Of a DNA stretch of 64,000 nucleotides, positions 20,501-29,142 are shown in pieces; within the stretch, counting starts at the first letter, position 1, and the number at the start of each line of letters is the position of its first letter. Source of the DNA: Arenicola marina (taxonomy: Eukaryota > Annelida > Polychaeta > Arenicolidae); contig OZ025258.1 of the NCBI GenBank assembly GCA_964019135.1, positions 31,862,186-31,926,185 of the forward strand, written 5' to 3'. The notes beneath the pieces are model-generated. The model had not been told where the DNA came from. It made no database searches and was given only the letters and a program-made list of their open reading frames with translations. Position numbers and translations under genes: made by a program.

Positions 20501-23243
20501 ACATTCCCACCAAGAAGGTGGGTCTGACGTGCCAGACATCCCACCTAGAGGGCGGGTCTAACGTGCCAAACATCCCACCTGGAGGGTAGGTCTAACGTGC
20601 CAGACATCCCACCTAGCGGGTAGGTCTAACGTGCCAAACATCCCATCCAAAGGATCTACTGGTTTTCATTTGCACTAAAACAGGAAATATGTTTTATTCC
20701 ATCTATTACCATAAGATATGTTTATCGTCATCATCAAACTGAACGGAAGGACCGCCTGATTAAAAAATACACCATGTAATATTGTGTTGCTGATGTTGGC
20801 CGGTGTGTATGTATTTCAGTGGCCCTCACCGGCCGCTGTGGCCAGTGTACGGGGAGTACGTGTACGCCCCACCCCAGCGCTGGGTCCACTCCCTCGAGGT
20901 AGGCTCTATCTACATGCCATAGTACGAAACGTTTGCGTCGTCCTAGGCTTCAAATGTTTTTTTCCTAATCCTCAAATGTATTGCTTATTAAATCTGATTT
21001 ATTACGGTCTAGTCCTTGCCTTGGTCACAGGACGACGCGATAAAAAGGGTAATAAATCTAATGTGGTATTTTCTTTCATCCTCCTCCCCCCCTCCCTTCT
21101 CAACCCCCCCCCCCCCCCCCTCTTACCAGCACGGGGCGGCTGTGTTCCTGTACCACCCCTGTGCCGACCCGACCGAGGTGGACAGACTGAGGAGGATCGC
21201 TGACTCGTGCCTGCGTCGTCACATCATCACCCCTTACAGACACCTCCCCCGAGACAAGGTCAGTGCTACTTTATTCACGTGTTTCACAGGTCCTTCAGTA
21301 CATTATGATACGTATATCTCTTTCATTAAAGTGTCCCACAAGCCATGGTACTTTCCAAGCAAACACACAACGTTCGCACAACGTTGGCTTTTGGTTATAA
21401 TCACGTTATCTCCAAGTCATCATAAGGACAACGTTGTTACAACGTGTGTCGCAAACATTGAAATAATATGTTGAAGCCTAAATTCCATGAAACCTAAACA
21501 TTGGCTGCGTGTAGCAGTTGTTATCAATACAAAATGATCAGAAGTCGGGAGTGAACATTTGCACAACGTTAGGACAACGTTACCTGAAAAATCAGACATC
21601 ATGAAAACAATATGTAATTGATTGTCTTTGACAGTCATGCTTCTAATTAATTCATTATATGCGCATTTCTTCTCACAAAAGACGCAATTTTAATACTGCA
21701 CCGAGTCTGACAACGTTATCTGAAAACTTTCGGGCAACGTAACGAAACAACACATACATTTTGACGTCGTCACAACGTTATCGCAATAAAAAATAACGTT
21801 GTGTCGACGTTGTCATGACTTTAACCTGTTTGCTGTCTGTGTTAATACGTATATCTGCTTCATTAAAGTGTCCACAGGCCATGGCACTTTACGATACGTA
21901 TATCTGCTTCATTAAAGTGTCCACAGGCCATGGCACTTTACGATACGTATATCTGCTTCATTAAAGTGTCCACAGGCCATGGCACTTTACGATACGTATA
22001 TCTGCTTCATTAAAGTGTCCACAGGCCATGGCACTTTACGATACGTATATCTGCTTCATTAAAGTGTCCACAGGCCATGGCACTTTACGAAACGTATATC
22101 TGCTTCATTAAAGTGTTCACAGGCCATGGCACTTTACGATACGTATATCTGCTTTATTAAAAAGTCTTCAAAATCGGAATAAAATGAGTTAATTCAGAAG
22201 GTACTGATATTTAATATCTTCTGCCGTAGATTGCTTCTTGCATATGATTGGGTAGGGAGTGGTCGCCACAAGATGCCGCCATTTTGCTTCATTGCCCAGA
22301 TCAATCACGTGACGGTATGTATGCCTAGCTTATCACTGTATTTCGGTCTTGCAGCCATTCGCGGTGGTCACGTGGGGATGTAGACTTGAAATGGAGGCCG
22401 TCAGTCAGGAGGCCGTAGTAGACTTCGTCAAGGTCAGTCAAGGTCAAACGGACACCGGGACGTTAACTATTCATAATAATTGTGTTCCAGATTGTTCTAG
22501 ATTTGATATCTTGATTTGTGTTGTAGTCCGGTTATCATGTTTGTGCTGTACATCCGGGTGTCTATGTTAATTACTGTTGTGTACATCCGGGTGTCTATGT
22601 TTGTACTGCACATCCGGATGTCTTTGTTACTGTTGTGTGCATCCGGGTGTCTATGTTTGTGTTGTACATCCGGGTGCCTATGTTTATGTCTTACATCCGA
22701 GTGTCTATGTTTGTACTGTACATCCGGGGATCTATGTTTGGCATGTACATCCAGGTGTTTGTGTGTTCCAGACGCATGCGCTCCGGACGCTTGAGACCAG
22801 GGTCACTGAGGACGGACAGTATAACTTTGGTCTCCTAAGGAGGGCGCCACTGGTCACAGACCTGGAGGACAGCGAGCTGTGTCCATACCTGAATCAGGTA
22901 TTTAGTGGAGTGTCAGAGAAGGCAAACATTAACCTCCCTGAGAGTGTATGCTTCACATATTGTTTAGAGTACGTTTGTCGGTAGCACTTTCTTGTCTATG
23001 AGAACTAATTAAAGCGCATAGAAAACTGGAAATTTAGGGTAATTGGTTACATAAACCTTATATGATAATAGCGGGACAATTAGGCCCCTAACTTACATGA
23101 TAATCAAATGTTATCAAAGAGAGTGGCCTGGATTATCAGTGCTATGACTAACTGTACTGATACCAACACCCTATACTTATAACGATGCGTTATCATTGCA
23201 GAATGCAGACCCCCTTCTGGACGCTGAGCACATGCTGGATTGA
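17351..23243 (+). CDS. TP53I13: TP53I13-like (DUF3105) secreted or membrane protein, seven coding exons
   Basis: The coding exons I infer are 17351-17530, 17799-17927, 20820-20898, 21130-21258, 22355-22432, 22772-22897 and 23202-23243. All have AG/GT borders and nearly all are in phase 0. The start ATG at 17351 opens a signal peptide ([18 protein letters not shown]). The mature part has a CDNGQ motif, then the family core in exons 3-5: [55 protein letters not shown] and CRLEMEAV. This matches, from memory, human TP53I13 (FLYHPCAH, LTAWGLALEM). The total is about 255 residues, shorter than the human protein, and no transmembrane segment was found after the core. Either this form is secreted or a further exon was missed. 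The exon 2 to exon 3 junction has a frame problem, treated separately. TP53I13 is reported as p53-inducible in mammals, but its molecular role is not established. Confidence 0.85.
17799..17927 (+). CDS. TP53I13: TP53I13-like coding exon 2
   Basis: The acceptor is CTTGGCAG and the donor is CAG|GTAAGG. The exon has 43 codons, from [20 protein letters not shown] to [11 protein letters not shown], with two cysteines typical of the family's N-terminal part. Its last ~25 bases and the donor are the parent of the array that follows. With this donor the frame into exon 3 is phase 0, whereas the conserved frame of exon 3 needs phase 2. Confidence 0.8.
17928..18760. repeat. Array of about 14 copies of the exon 2 end and its splice donor
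   Basis: The period is about 55-62 bp. Each unit has GTGTCTTCAGGCAGAACACA, then TCCCCCAGGTAAGGAGAGAG and a G run of variable length. The first part copies the end of exon 2 and the second is its 5' splice site. GTAAG-type donors follow CAG or AAG at 17990, 18046, 18105, 18165, 18221, 18280, 18346, 18402, 18460, 18626, 18683 and 18725. Copies near 18520 (GGGAAGG) and 18593 (GTAGGG) are weakened. Within most units an AG precedes an 18-nt exon-like piece encoding AEHIPQ, but the upstream context is G-rich, so these are poor acceptors. Confidence 0.95.
18761..19950. other. Intron 2 sequence between arrays
   Basis: Intronic sequence of the TP53I13-like gene. A 34-bp unit (with GAGGGTCTGTATAGTCACCT) is repeated three times at 18999-19107. 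A perfect CRE palindrome TGACGTCA is at 19709-19716. No further exon of the gene was recognised here, although one ending in phase 2 would solve the exon 2/3 frame problem. Confidence 0.6.
19951..20656. repeat. ~35-bp tandem array in intron 2, about 20 copies
   Basis: Units contain CAGACATCCCACCTAGAGGG followed by TAGGTATAAGAAC or TAGGTCTAACGTG. Two unit types are mixed, one ending TATAAGAAC and one ending TCTAACGTG. The array lies about 160 bp before the exon 3 acceptor. Confidence 0.95.
20820..20898 (+). CDS. TP53I13: TP53I13-like coding exon 3
   Basis: The acceptor is GTATTTCAG and the donor is CTCGAG|GTAGGC. In the frame entered with two bases from the previous exon it reads (S)[18 protein letters not shown] then QRWVHSLE, the hallmark of the family. 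It continues in phase 0 into exon 4 ([11 protein letters not shown]). The other two frames give no family match. Confidence 0.9.
21130..21258 (+). CDS. TP53I13: TP53I13-like coding exon 4
   Basis: This is a 43-codon exon with acceptor CTTACCAG after a long T/C tract and donor AAG|GTCAGT. It encodes [20 protein letters not shown] and ends RHLPRDK. The HG plus FLYHPC signature is the DUF3105 core. Confidence 0.92.
21303..21357. repeat. Single diverged copy of the 49-bp intron 4 unit
   Basis: ATACGTATATCTCTTTCATT followed by AAAGTGTCCCACAAGCCATG matches the unit of the array at 21841-22160 with a few differences. It is the likely parent or an outlying relic of that array, about 45 bp after exon 4. 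Confidence 0.8.
21367..21805. repeat. Cluster of AACGTT palindromes
   Basis: Eight AACGTT hexamers, most inside ACAACGTT, occur at irregular spacing across about 440 bp. No fixed period is visible, so this is not a simple tandem array. It may be an old repeat element or a binding-site cluster. Confidence 0.7.
21841..22165. repeat. 49-bp tandem array in intron 4, about 6.5 copies
   Basis: The unit is GATACGTATATCTGCTTCAT then TAAAGTGTCCACAGGCCATG and GCACTTTAC, with near-perfect copies. The last copy decays near 22160. Confidence 0.95.
22355..22432 (+). CDS. TP53I13: TP53I13-like coding exon 5
   Basis: This exon has 26 codons, [18 protein letters not shown] then EAVVDFVK, with acceptor GGTCTTGCAG and donor AAG|GTCAGT. 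The WG.RLEM motif aligns with the AWGLALEM segment of the vertebrate protein. Confidence 0.92.
22500..22765. repeat. ~30-bp tandem array running up to the exon 6 acceptor
   Basis: About eight units contain TGTACATCCGGGTGTCTATG and TTTGTACTG-like ends. The last unit (CATCCAGGTGTTTGTGTGTT) forms the pyrimidine tract directly before the CCAG that ends intron 5. Confidence 0.9.
22772..22897 (+). CDS. TP53I13: TP53I13-like coding exon 6
   Basis: This exon has 42 codons, [20 protein letters not shown] through SELCPYLNQ. The donor CAG|GTATTT is weak. Reading through it adds 28 codons to a stop at about 22984, so an alternative C-terminus is possible. Confidence 0.75.
23202..23243 (+). CDS. TP53I13: TP53I13-like terminal coding exon
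   Basis: After the acceptor CATTGCAG comes [13 protein letters not shown] and then TGA. It is in phase with exon 6. It is short, so confidence rests on frame, acceptor and the polyadenylation signal that follows. Confidence 0.65.
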   Translation, partial: NADPLLDAEHMLD

Positions 23244-23721
23244 CCGACACTCTAGGAACAATATGATATAACTGACGAAGACAGTATGAAATTGTCGAAG
23301 GTTAGAGCGAGACTGATTTATCTCACCACAATGTCTCCCATAGGATTGGGAGGATATCTCCCACAGTACGGGACACAGTGTTGTGTACATATTCGCCTGA
23401 GGTTCAAATAGTAAAATTTTGTAAATTAGCCATTCGCGGAGTGCTGAGTGTGATTTTATCCCGGACCGGACATCCCAATGGTCAGAATAACCTGCCGAAA
23501 TAGGAATTCCTAGAACAAATATAGGCCTACATGTCGGTTAATCGGGCGAAGTGCTCATAGTACCACTGTTACCCTTTGTACCGACGTTAAATCAAATTCC
23601 TTTTTTATAAATTCCATTAAATCAAATTTCTCATGTGGAGGCAGTTTCCCGGCAGAGGGCGCTTCGCTGCAGGTCACGTGGTGTTTGGGGCCGGAAGTTA
23701 TTGGAATAGTTATGAAGTATC

Positions 23722-23727
23722 AATAAA
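23722..23727 (+). terminator. Candidate polyadenylation signal AATAAA of the TP53I13-like gene
   Basis: AATAAA occurs 480 bases after the TGA at 23241-23243. It is the first perfect signal on the plus strand after the stop that I noticed. Confidence 0.5.
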
Positions 23728-25480
23728 ACAGAAATGATTTCACTGAATTAGGAGTTTATATTTTTAACGGACACGACCGCTAGACGGGGAACCTCGGTAT
23801 CGGCAACATTATTATATCAAGTTAATGCAAGTCATAAACTGGATCGGATCAATAGTTAACGAGGAATTAATACGCTACTAGAAACGTTAGTGAATTCGTT
23901 GCCACTGCCTGGCCTTCAAACGGATTCTCTTATATACAGGTCGAAGTCATTGACGACCACAACGGTCCTATCCACAATAATATAGTGTGCAATAAACACA
24001 TATGGACATGTAGTGAGACATTGCTGCCGGACTGGCAAGGGTTTCCTTTCGTATTAATTCCATCAACATGCGGACATCTTTGTCTTTCGAAATGACGAGA
24101 ACTTTAGGAGGGAACATTTACAAAATCGAAGAGGCTGCCCGGTAAATTAATTCATAAAAAACATACTAAAGTCGACATGAGGACAGACAATTTTGTAGGA
24201 GCAGCGGTACGCAATTATCATTATGTTTAAACTATTATTGAAGGAGATCTGGAAATAAAACAAGACCGTGGTTTGCTTGCGTGCAACCACAAATTTGATA
24301 TACGAGTTATGAATACTGTGGGACTTCGTTTCTCAGCGTTGTACCCTGGGCTCCGAGTTGTAAGCAAACTGGCACAGAGCGTGATAATGGGCGATATGCA
24401 GTGCTAACTAAAGTGTTCGTGCCAAGATTTTGTCTTGCTCAGAGTTAACTTGGTTTATGGAAGATAAACTAATAACGATTTGTTTTAATGGGAGTTTACA
24501 GTTTTCATTCCACGATATCACTATAAACGGGTTCGTTAAAGTAGCAAAAGTGAGGTCCGGCGGGTTTATTTCTGGGAGCATTGCATCTGAGCGTTATTTG
24601 AAAATTCCCCAATGATGTCATAAGATTGACAGGTGAGCTTTGATGCAGTGCGTAGACATCTGTGGTCGAGGGCGTGTATTGTTTTCATGGTTGAGTGCGT
24701 TTCGTTGAGTCCAAGCCAATGAGCAGAGAGAATCTGAGTCTCCATATAAAAGCACGTGCGTTTGTATTCCCCTTGGACGTCAATTTCCTCGCTCGCAGAA
24801 GTTAACTTGGTAGGTGCGAAAACAAGTGGAAAAAGTATGCCCTTCTACTATTTGGGGCGTTACAGCTCGATAATATAAGCGCGGAAACACAGAAGATTAA
24901 TATGAGCAAAAGTTGTTTTGGCGTGGCACGAACACTTAAAGCGCCATACAAGTACACAGCGAACCACGTGTTGATGTTTGGATAAAGACTGTTTATTGTT
25001 TATACTCACTGATAACAATACACCGAAAAAACGTTACGATGGAAAAACACAGACACAACACTGTCTTTTTAGTATATTGTGCATACTCAAAAATACAGTG
25101 CTTGGTTCTGGCTAAACGCGGGAATGTCCACAGACGCCGAGATGACGTCACAACAAGACCGAAGTCCTAAACACCGAGGAGAGTCCTTCTGACCGTTGGT
25201 TGTACATCTCTCTACAGCTCAGAGTAAAATGGACATCTAGTGGAATGCTTCAAACTGGCCACTCGTTCCTATAACATACACAAGACGCGTCACACCTACA
25301 GAGAATATTCTACTTCTCGGTCTCAAATCTACATAATAAAGAAAACATTTCGATCAAGGAAATTCGCACACAAATATATCTATAGCTCCTTCATAGCGGC
25401 ATATTTAACAATGATTTGAGCTACCTGGGAAAATAGCAACATAAAGACAAGAACAAAGACTTGGTTTTGGAAATACTCGA
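23728..25480. other. Region between the two genes, no exon recognised
   Basis: Mostly unique AT-moderate sequence. Minus-strand AATAAA signals (seen as TTTATT near 24567 and 24987) could end the syntaxin transcript, which would then have a 3' UTR of about 4 kb. A CRE palindrome is at 25143-25150. A possible plus-strand promoter is listed separately. Confidence 0.5.
24718..24790 (+). promoter_or_regulatory. Possible core promoter (CCAAT, TATAAA, CACGTG)
   Basis: CCAATGAGCAG is followed by CCATATAAAAGCACGTGCG about 25 bases later, a CCAAT box, TATA box and E-box in promoter-like order. No plus-strand gene was recognised downstream, so it may be chance. Confidence 0.25.
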
Positions 25481-25494
25481 CTCACTTTGGATAC

Positions 25495-25940
25495 GTTTCT
25501 AAACGTCACTCATCAAGTTGACAGTCTTAACATTGCCTTAAATGTCCCTTGTCACATTGACGGTCTTCAGACTACCATAAATGTCCCTTGTCATATTGAC
25601 AGTCTTAAGACTACCTTAAATGTCCCTTGTCACATTGACAGTCTTAAGACTACCATAAATGTCCCTTGTCATATTGACAGTCTTAAGACTACCATAAATG
25701 TCCCTTGTCATATTGAGTCTTCAGACTACCATAAATGTCCCTTGTCATATTGACAGTCTTCAGACTACCATAAATGTCCCTTGTCATATTGACAGTCTTA
25801 AGACTACCTTAAATGTCCCTTGTCATATTGACAGTCTTAAGACTACCTCAAATGTCCCTTGTCACATTGACGGTCTTAAGACTACCTTAAATGTCCCTTT
25901 TCACGCTGACAGTCTTAAGACTGCCTTAAACGTCTCTAGA
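25495..25940. repeat. 39-bp tandem array, about 11 copies
   Basis: Units contain CATTGACAGTCTTAAGACTA followed by CCTTAAATGTCCCTTGT. Many units hold the 12-base palindrome AGTCTTAAGACT. The period is 13 codons, so an open frame (HIDSLKTTLNVPC) arises, which I treat as non-coding. Confidence 0.95.
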
Positions 25941-26167
25941 CTGACAGCGGCACGGGAAGTCGTCTCCAGTGAAGGGAGTATTTTCACAGACCTAAACACA
26001 ACGATCTGTTTCACAGACGGGAAGAAAGGCCTCTAGCCTATGATATGACTGGGACACAAAGAGGGTAAAATTACTGGAAATATATTCAATTAACGAATCA
26101 CCTTATAAAAATAGTGAACACTCTATAAGTGGCAATCGTATGGTCGGCTCGCTCCGGCCACGTGACC

Positions 26168-26263
26168 GAGTGACGTCACAATGGCGGATGGCCAGACGAC
26201 CACGAGATATTGCTGACTCACGATGACGTCATGGAGCGCTGCAGACAGGGCGCCCCCTGGCGC
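26168..26263. promoter_or_regulatory. CRE pair and CTCF-like site
   Basis: TGACGTCA occurs at 26171-26178 and 26224-26231. On the minus strand GCGCCAGGGGGCGC (26250-26263) matches the core of the CTCF motif. The calls are from motif match only. Confidence 0.35.
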
Positions 26264-26501
26264 TAGGACCAGTAAATGGTGATGGTACGTGATCAAACAA
26301 AACATTATCACTAACTTAATGTTTACGCACTAGACAGGGCGAGTTCACAGCTGCATCTAGTAATGCCGACCGCAGCCTCAAGTCACGGTCGGACTTTATG
26401 ATCGTAACCAGGCCACTCTAATGGTTAACACACTCGACACGCCAGGATTGACACATACGCTTTCTTAGTTCTATTACTTATACTTGCTTGACAAGATCTA
26501 T

Positions 26502-27038
26502 GGTCTGACCAGATGTACGGTCTAACCAGATACACGGTTTGACCAAACGTACGGTCTGACCAGATGTACGGTCTGACCAGATGCACGGTTTGACCAGATG
26601 TACAGATTGACCAGATGTACGGTCTGACTAGATGTACGGTCTGACCAGATGTTCGGTCTGACCAGATGTACGGTCTAACCAGATGTTCGGTATGACCAGA
26701 TGTACGGTCTGACCAGATGTACGGTCTGACCAGATACACGGTTTGACCAAACGTACGGTCTGACCAGATGTACGGTCTGACCAGATGCACGGTTTGACCA
26801 GATGTACAGATTGACCAGATGTACGGTCTGACTAGATGTACGGTCTGACCAGATGTTCGGTCTGACCAGATGTACGGTCTGACCAGATGTACGGTCTAAC
26901 CAGATACATGGATTGACATCTTACCAGATTTGTGAGCTGGCCAGATGTGCGACCTGACCGGATGTGTAGTCTGACCAGATGTGTGGTCTGACCAGATGTA
27001 TTGCCTGACCAGATGCCTTGCCTGACCAGATGCCTTGT
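26502..27038. repeat. 17-bp tandem array, about 31 copies
   Basis: The unit is GGTCTGACCAGATGTAC with point variants. A 12-unit (204-bp) block is duplicated: TACACGGTTTGACCAAACGT occurs at 26531 and 26735. Units decay towards 27038. Confidence 0.95.
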
Positions 27039-27950
27039 CCGCCGTGACGTTGTAAGGAGGCGGCCTAGACCAGACACAACACGCGACCCTTTCGACATAC
27101 GATGGAGCGACACAACACGCATGTTATTTGGTCATCACATACATGATTAGTTCAAGTAACGTCTTGCAAGCTATCTACATGAGTATTAGTTGAGTGCGGG
27201 AGGCTCTGGGGGCGTCTTCTTACTAACCATGGGCCACAGGAAACACGCACCCCGTTAACCCTGCAGAGGGTAGGCGGAGGCCAGCTTGATGACTGAACCA
27301 TGCTTGTGTTGTCACCATACAGAACACAGTATACCGACCCCGAGCGACCACCAGGACCCCCCAAGAGCCTCCCACGCAGTGCCCGGATGTCGGGCCAGAC
27401 GGGCGATAATACCACCGCCTCCAGCGTTAAGGTTGCATATCGTTACGCACGTGGCGTGTCGGCCTCCTCGTGTCAGATCAGAACACCTCACTTGTAGTCA
27501 CTCTCCACATTTATAATTGAAAGCCAACCGAGCTCAGATTACAACGGAGACGAAACAAACACACCTGTGATGTCATAAAGCGTTACTAGGCGACCGCTCC
27601 TAACACCCATATATAGTTATCGATATAAAACCGGAAAATAGAGGGTGGTAAAGGGGTGAGGGGGCAACACACGATATCAGTCCGTGTGCGAGCTAGGTGC
27701 TTCATACTACAGACATATGGTGGTTCGATGTGCGTCCGGCATAGACACATCACCATCTATATGTATATATACTTATATACATATATGTCTATATATATTG
27801 ATACAAGCTTGTTGCTGTACATAAATACAAGCAAACGTTACAGACGGCAGTTTATAGTTCTGCATAATCCCGTTAATGCGCGCAATCTCCTAACAGATGG
27901 CGCCACCAAACACGCGCTATAGACGACTACACGAGTGAGCAGAACGTAGT
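27039..27950. other. Sequence without a recognisable gene
   Basis: No exon was recognised. It contains a TA-rich stretch near 27755-27800 and a CAGATGGCGCCACC motif at 27894-27907. Confidence 0.5.
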
Positions 27951-27954
27951 CAAT

Positions 27955-28155
27955 GACTTGGATGACCACAGGCTGGGTGACCACAGATTGAGTGACCTGG
28001 GTGACCACAGACTGAGTGACCTAGGTGACCACAGACTGAGTGACCTGGGTGACCACAGGCTGGGTGACCTGGGTGACCACAGACTGAGTGACCTGGGTGA
28101 CCACAGACAGGGTGACCTGGGTGACCACAGACTGGGTGACCTGGGTGACCACACT
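27955..28155. repeat. 24-bp tandem array, about 8 copies
   Basis: Units are GTGACCTGGGTGACCACAGA plus CTGA, with CTGG and CAGG variants. The period is eight codons, giving open frames on both strands (LGDHRLSD on the plus strand) that I do not regard as genes. Confidence 0.95.
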
Positions 28156-29064
28156 GAACAATAGGACCATGTCGTTCTAAGCCTACATGTTGATGATAAC
28201 AAGTGGTCCGACATAACATCCCTTACGAATGAATTCTAATGGCGCTTTGCAATCTCTCGACGCACAGGTAGGGGGCGCCACCACGCGAGGACAAGAGGCC
28301 CCCAGAATGATACTTGAAGCCATTCTCCCCCGCACTCTGCTAGCGCGGACATAACCAGACCATACACGAGGAGTAACATTGCGTATACAAACGTTAACAA
28401 CTTACCATGACTATGGCATACCACGTGTTCTGCATCCGTGTGACGGTTACAGTCATAAAATAAACTCCGTCGTTAAATAATGAGGCCGCCTCAAACGGTG
28501 TGACGTACATCCCGTGGTCGCACGGAGCTCAGTACTCGTGCACTCGCGGAGCAATACATCGCAGGACGCAGCCTGTTCACACCGCCTGCGTTAGACGTGC
28601 ACCTCCGCCACACGCGGCCATCACTGGATGAATCACGCGTTCCCCACACCTATAGTGGCAAATACAACCCTTCGTTTTCAACTCTACTACTCAAGTCTAC
28701 AAGCCGCGGCAGTGACGGGACCAACAGGACGGTCACGTGCAAGTGACCATGGCAACAGCGCGGTGTGTTGCTAGGCGGCGACAACCGCCTTAGTTACGGC
28801 CACGCACTCTCGGGAGAAAGCTTGCTTAATACCGAAACACGCACCCAGCACACCAACCAATCGCCAACCATTGCTGGATGTAAGGGAAGAAAGATACGTA
28901 CAGTGACGTCACGTAATAAGAAATAGCTCCTAGTGAACCCTACAGACAGGCTCTCAGCTACAGTACAAGAAAGAGGCCCAGGGTTGTGAAGCAAGTGTCG
29001 CCGCCAGGTGGAGCCGTTCACGGGGAAGAATAGGGCGTCGTGTCTATTCGCTAGGGGGCGGCAC

Positions 29065-29142
29065 TCATCCGAAGATGCCGCCCAGTGTCGAGCAGAGGAT
29101 GATGGCCAGGATTATCAGGCACACGATGATCATGATCTTCTT
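29065..29142 (-). CDS. STX1: Syntaxin-1 terminal exon, anchor form 3 (vertebrate-like)
   Basis: The acceptor is TTGCAG. The exon encodes [20 protein letters not shown] followed by GGIFG and TGA, 25 residues. It is the form closest to the vertebrate syntaxin-1A anchor (STVGGIFA end). It lies furthest downstream, about 4 kb after the second terminal exon. Confidence 0.93.
   Translation of the reverse strand, partial: KKIMIIVCLIILAIILCSTLGGIFG

Noticed and set aside
24430-24615. 61-codon frame with a natural composition
   Set aside because: No family match, no clear splice sites, and short enough to be chance.
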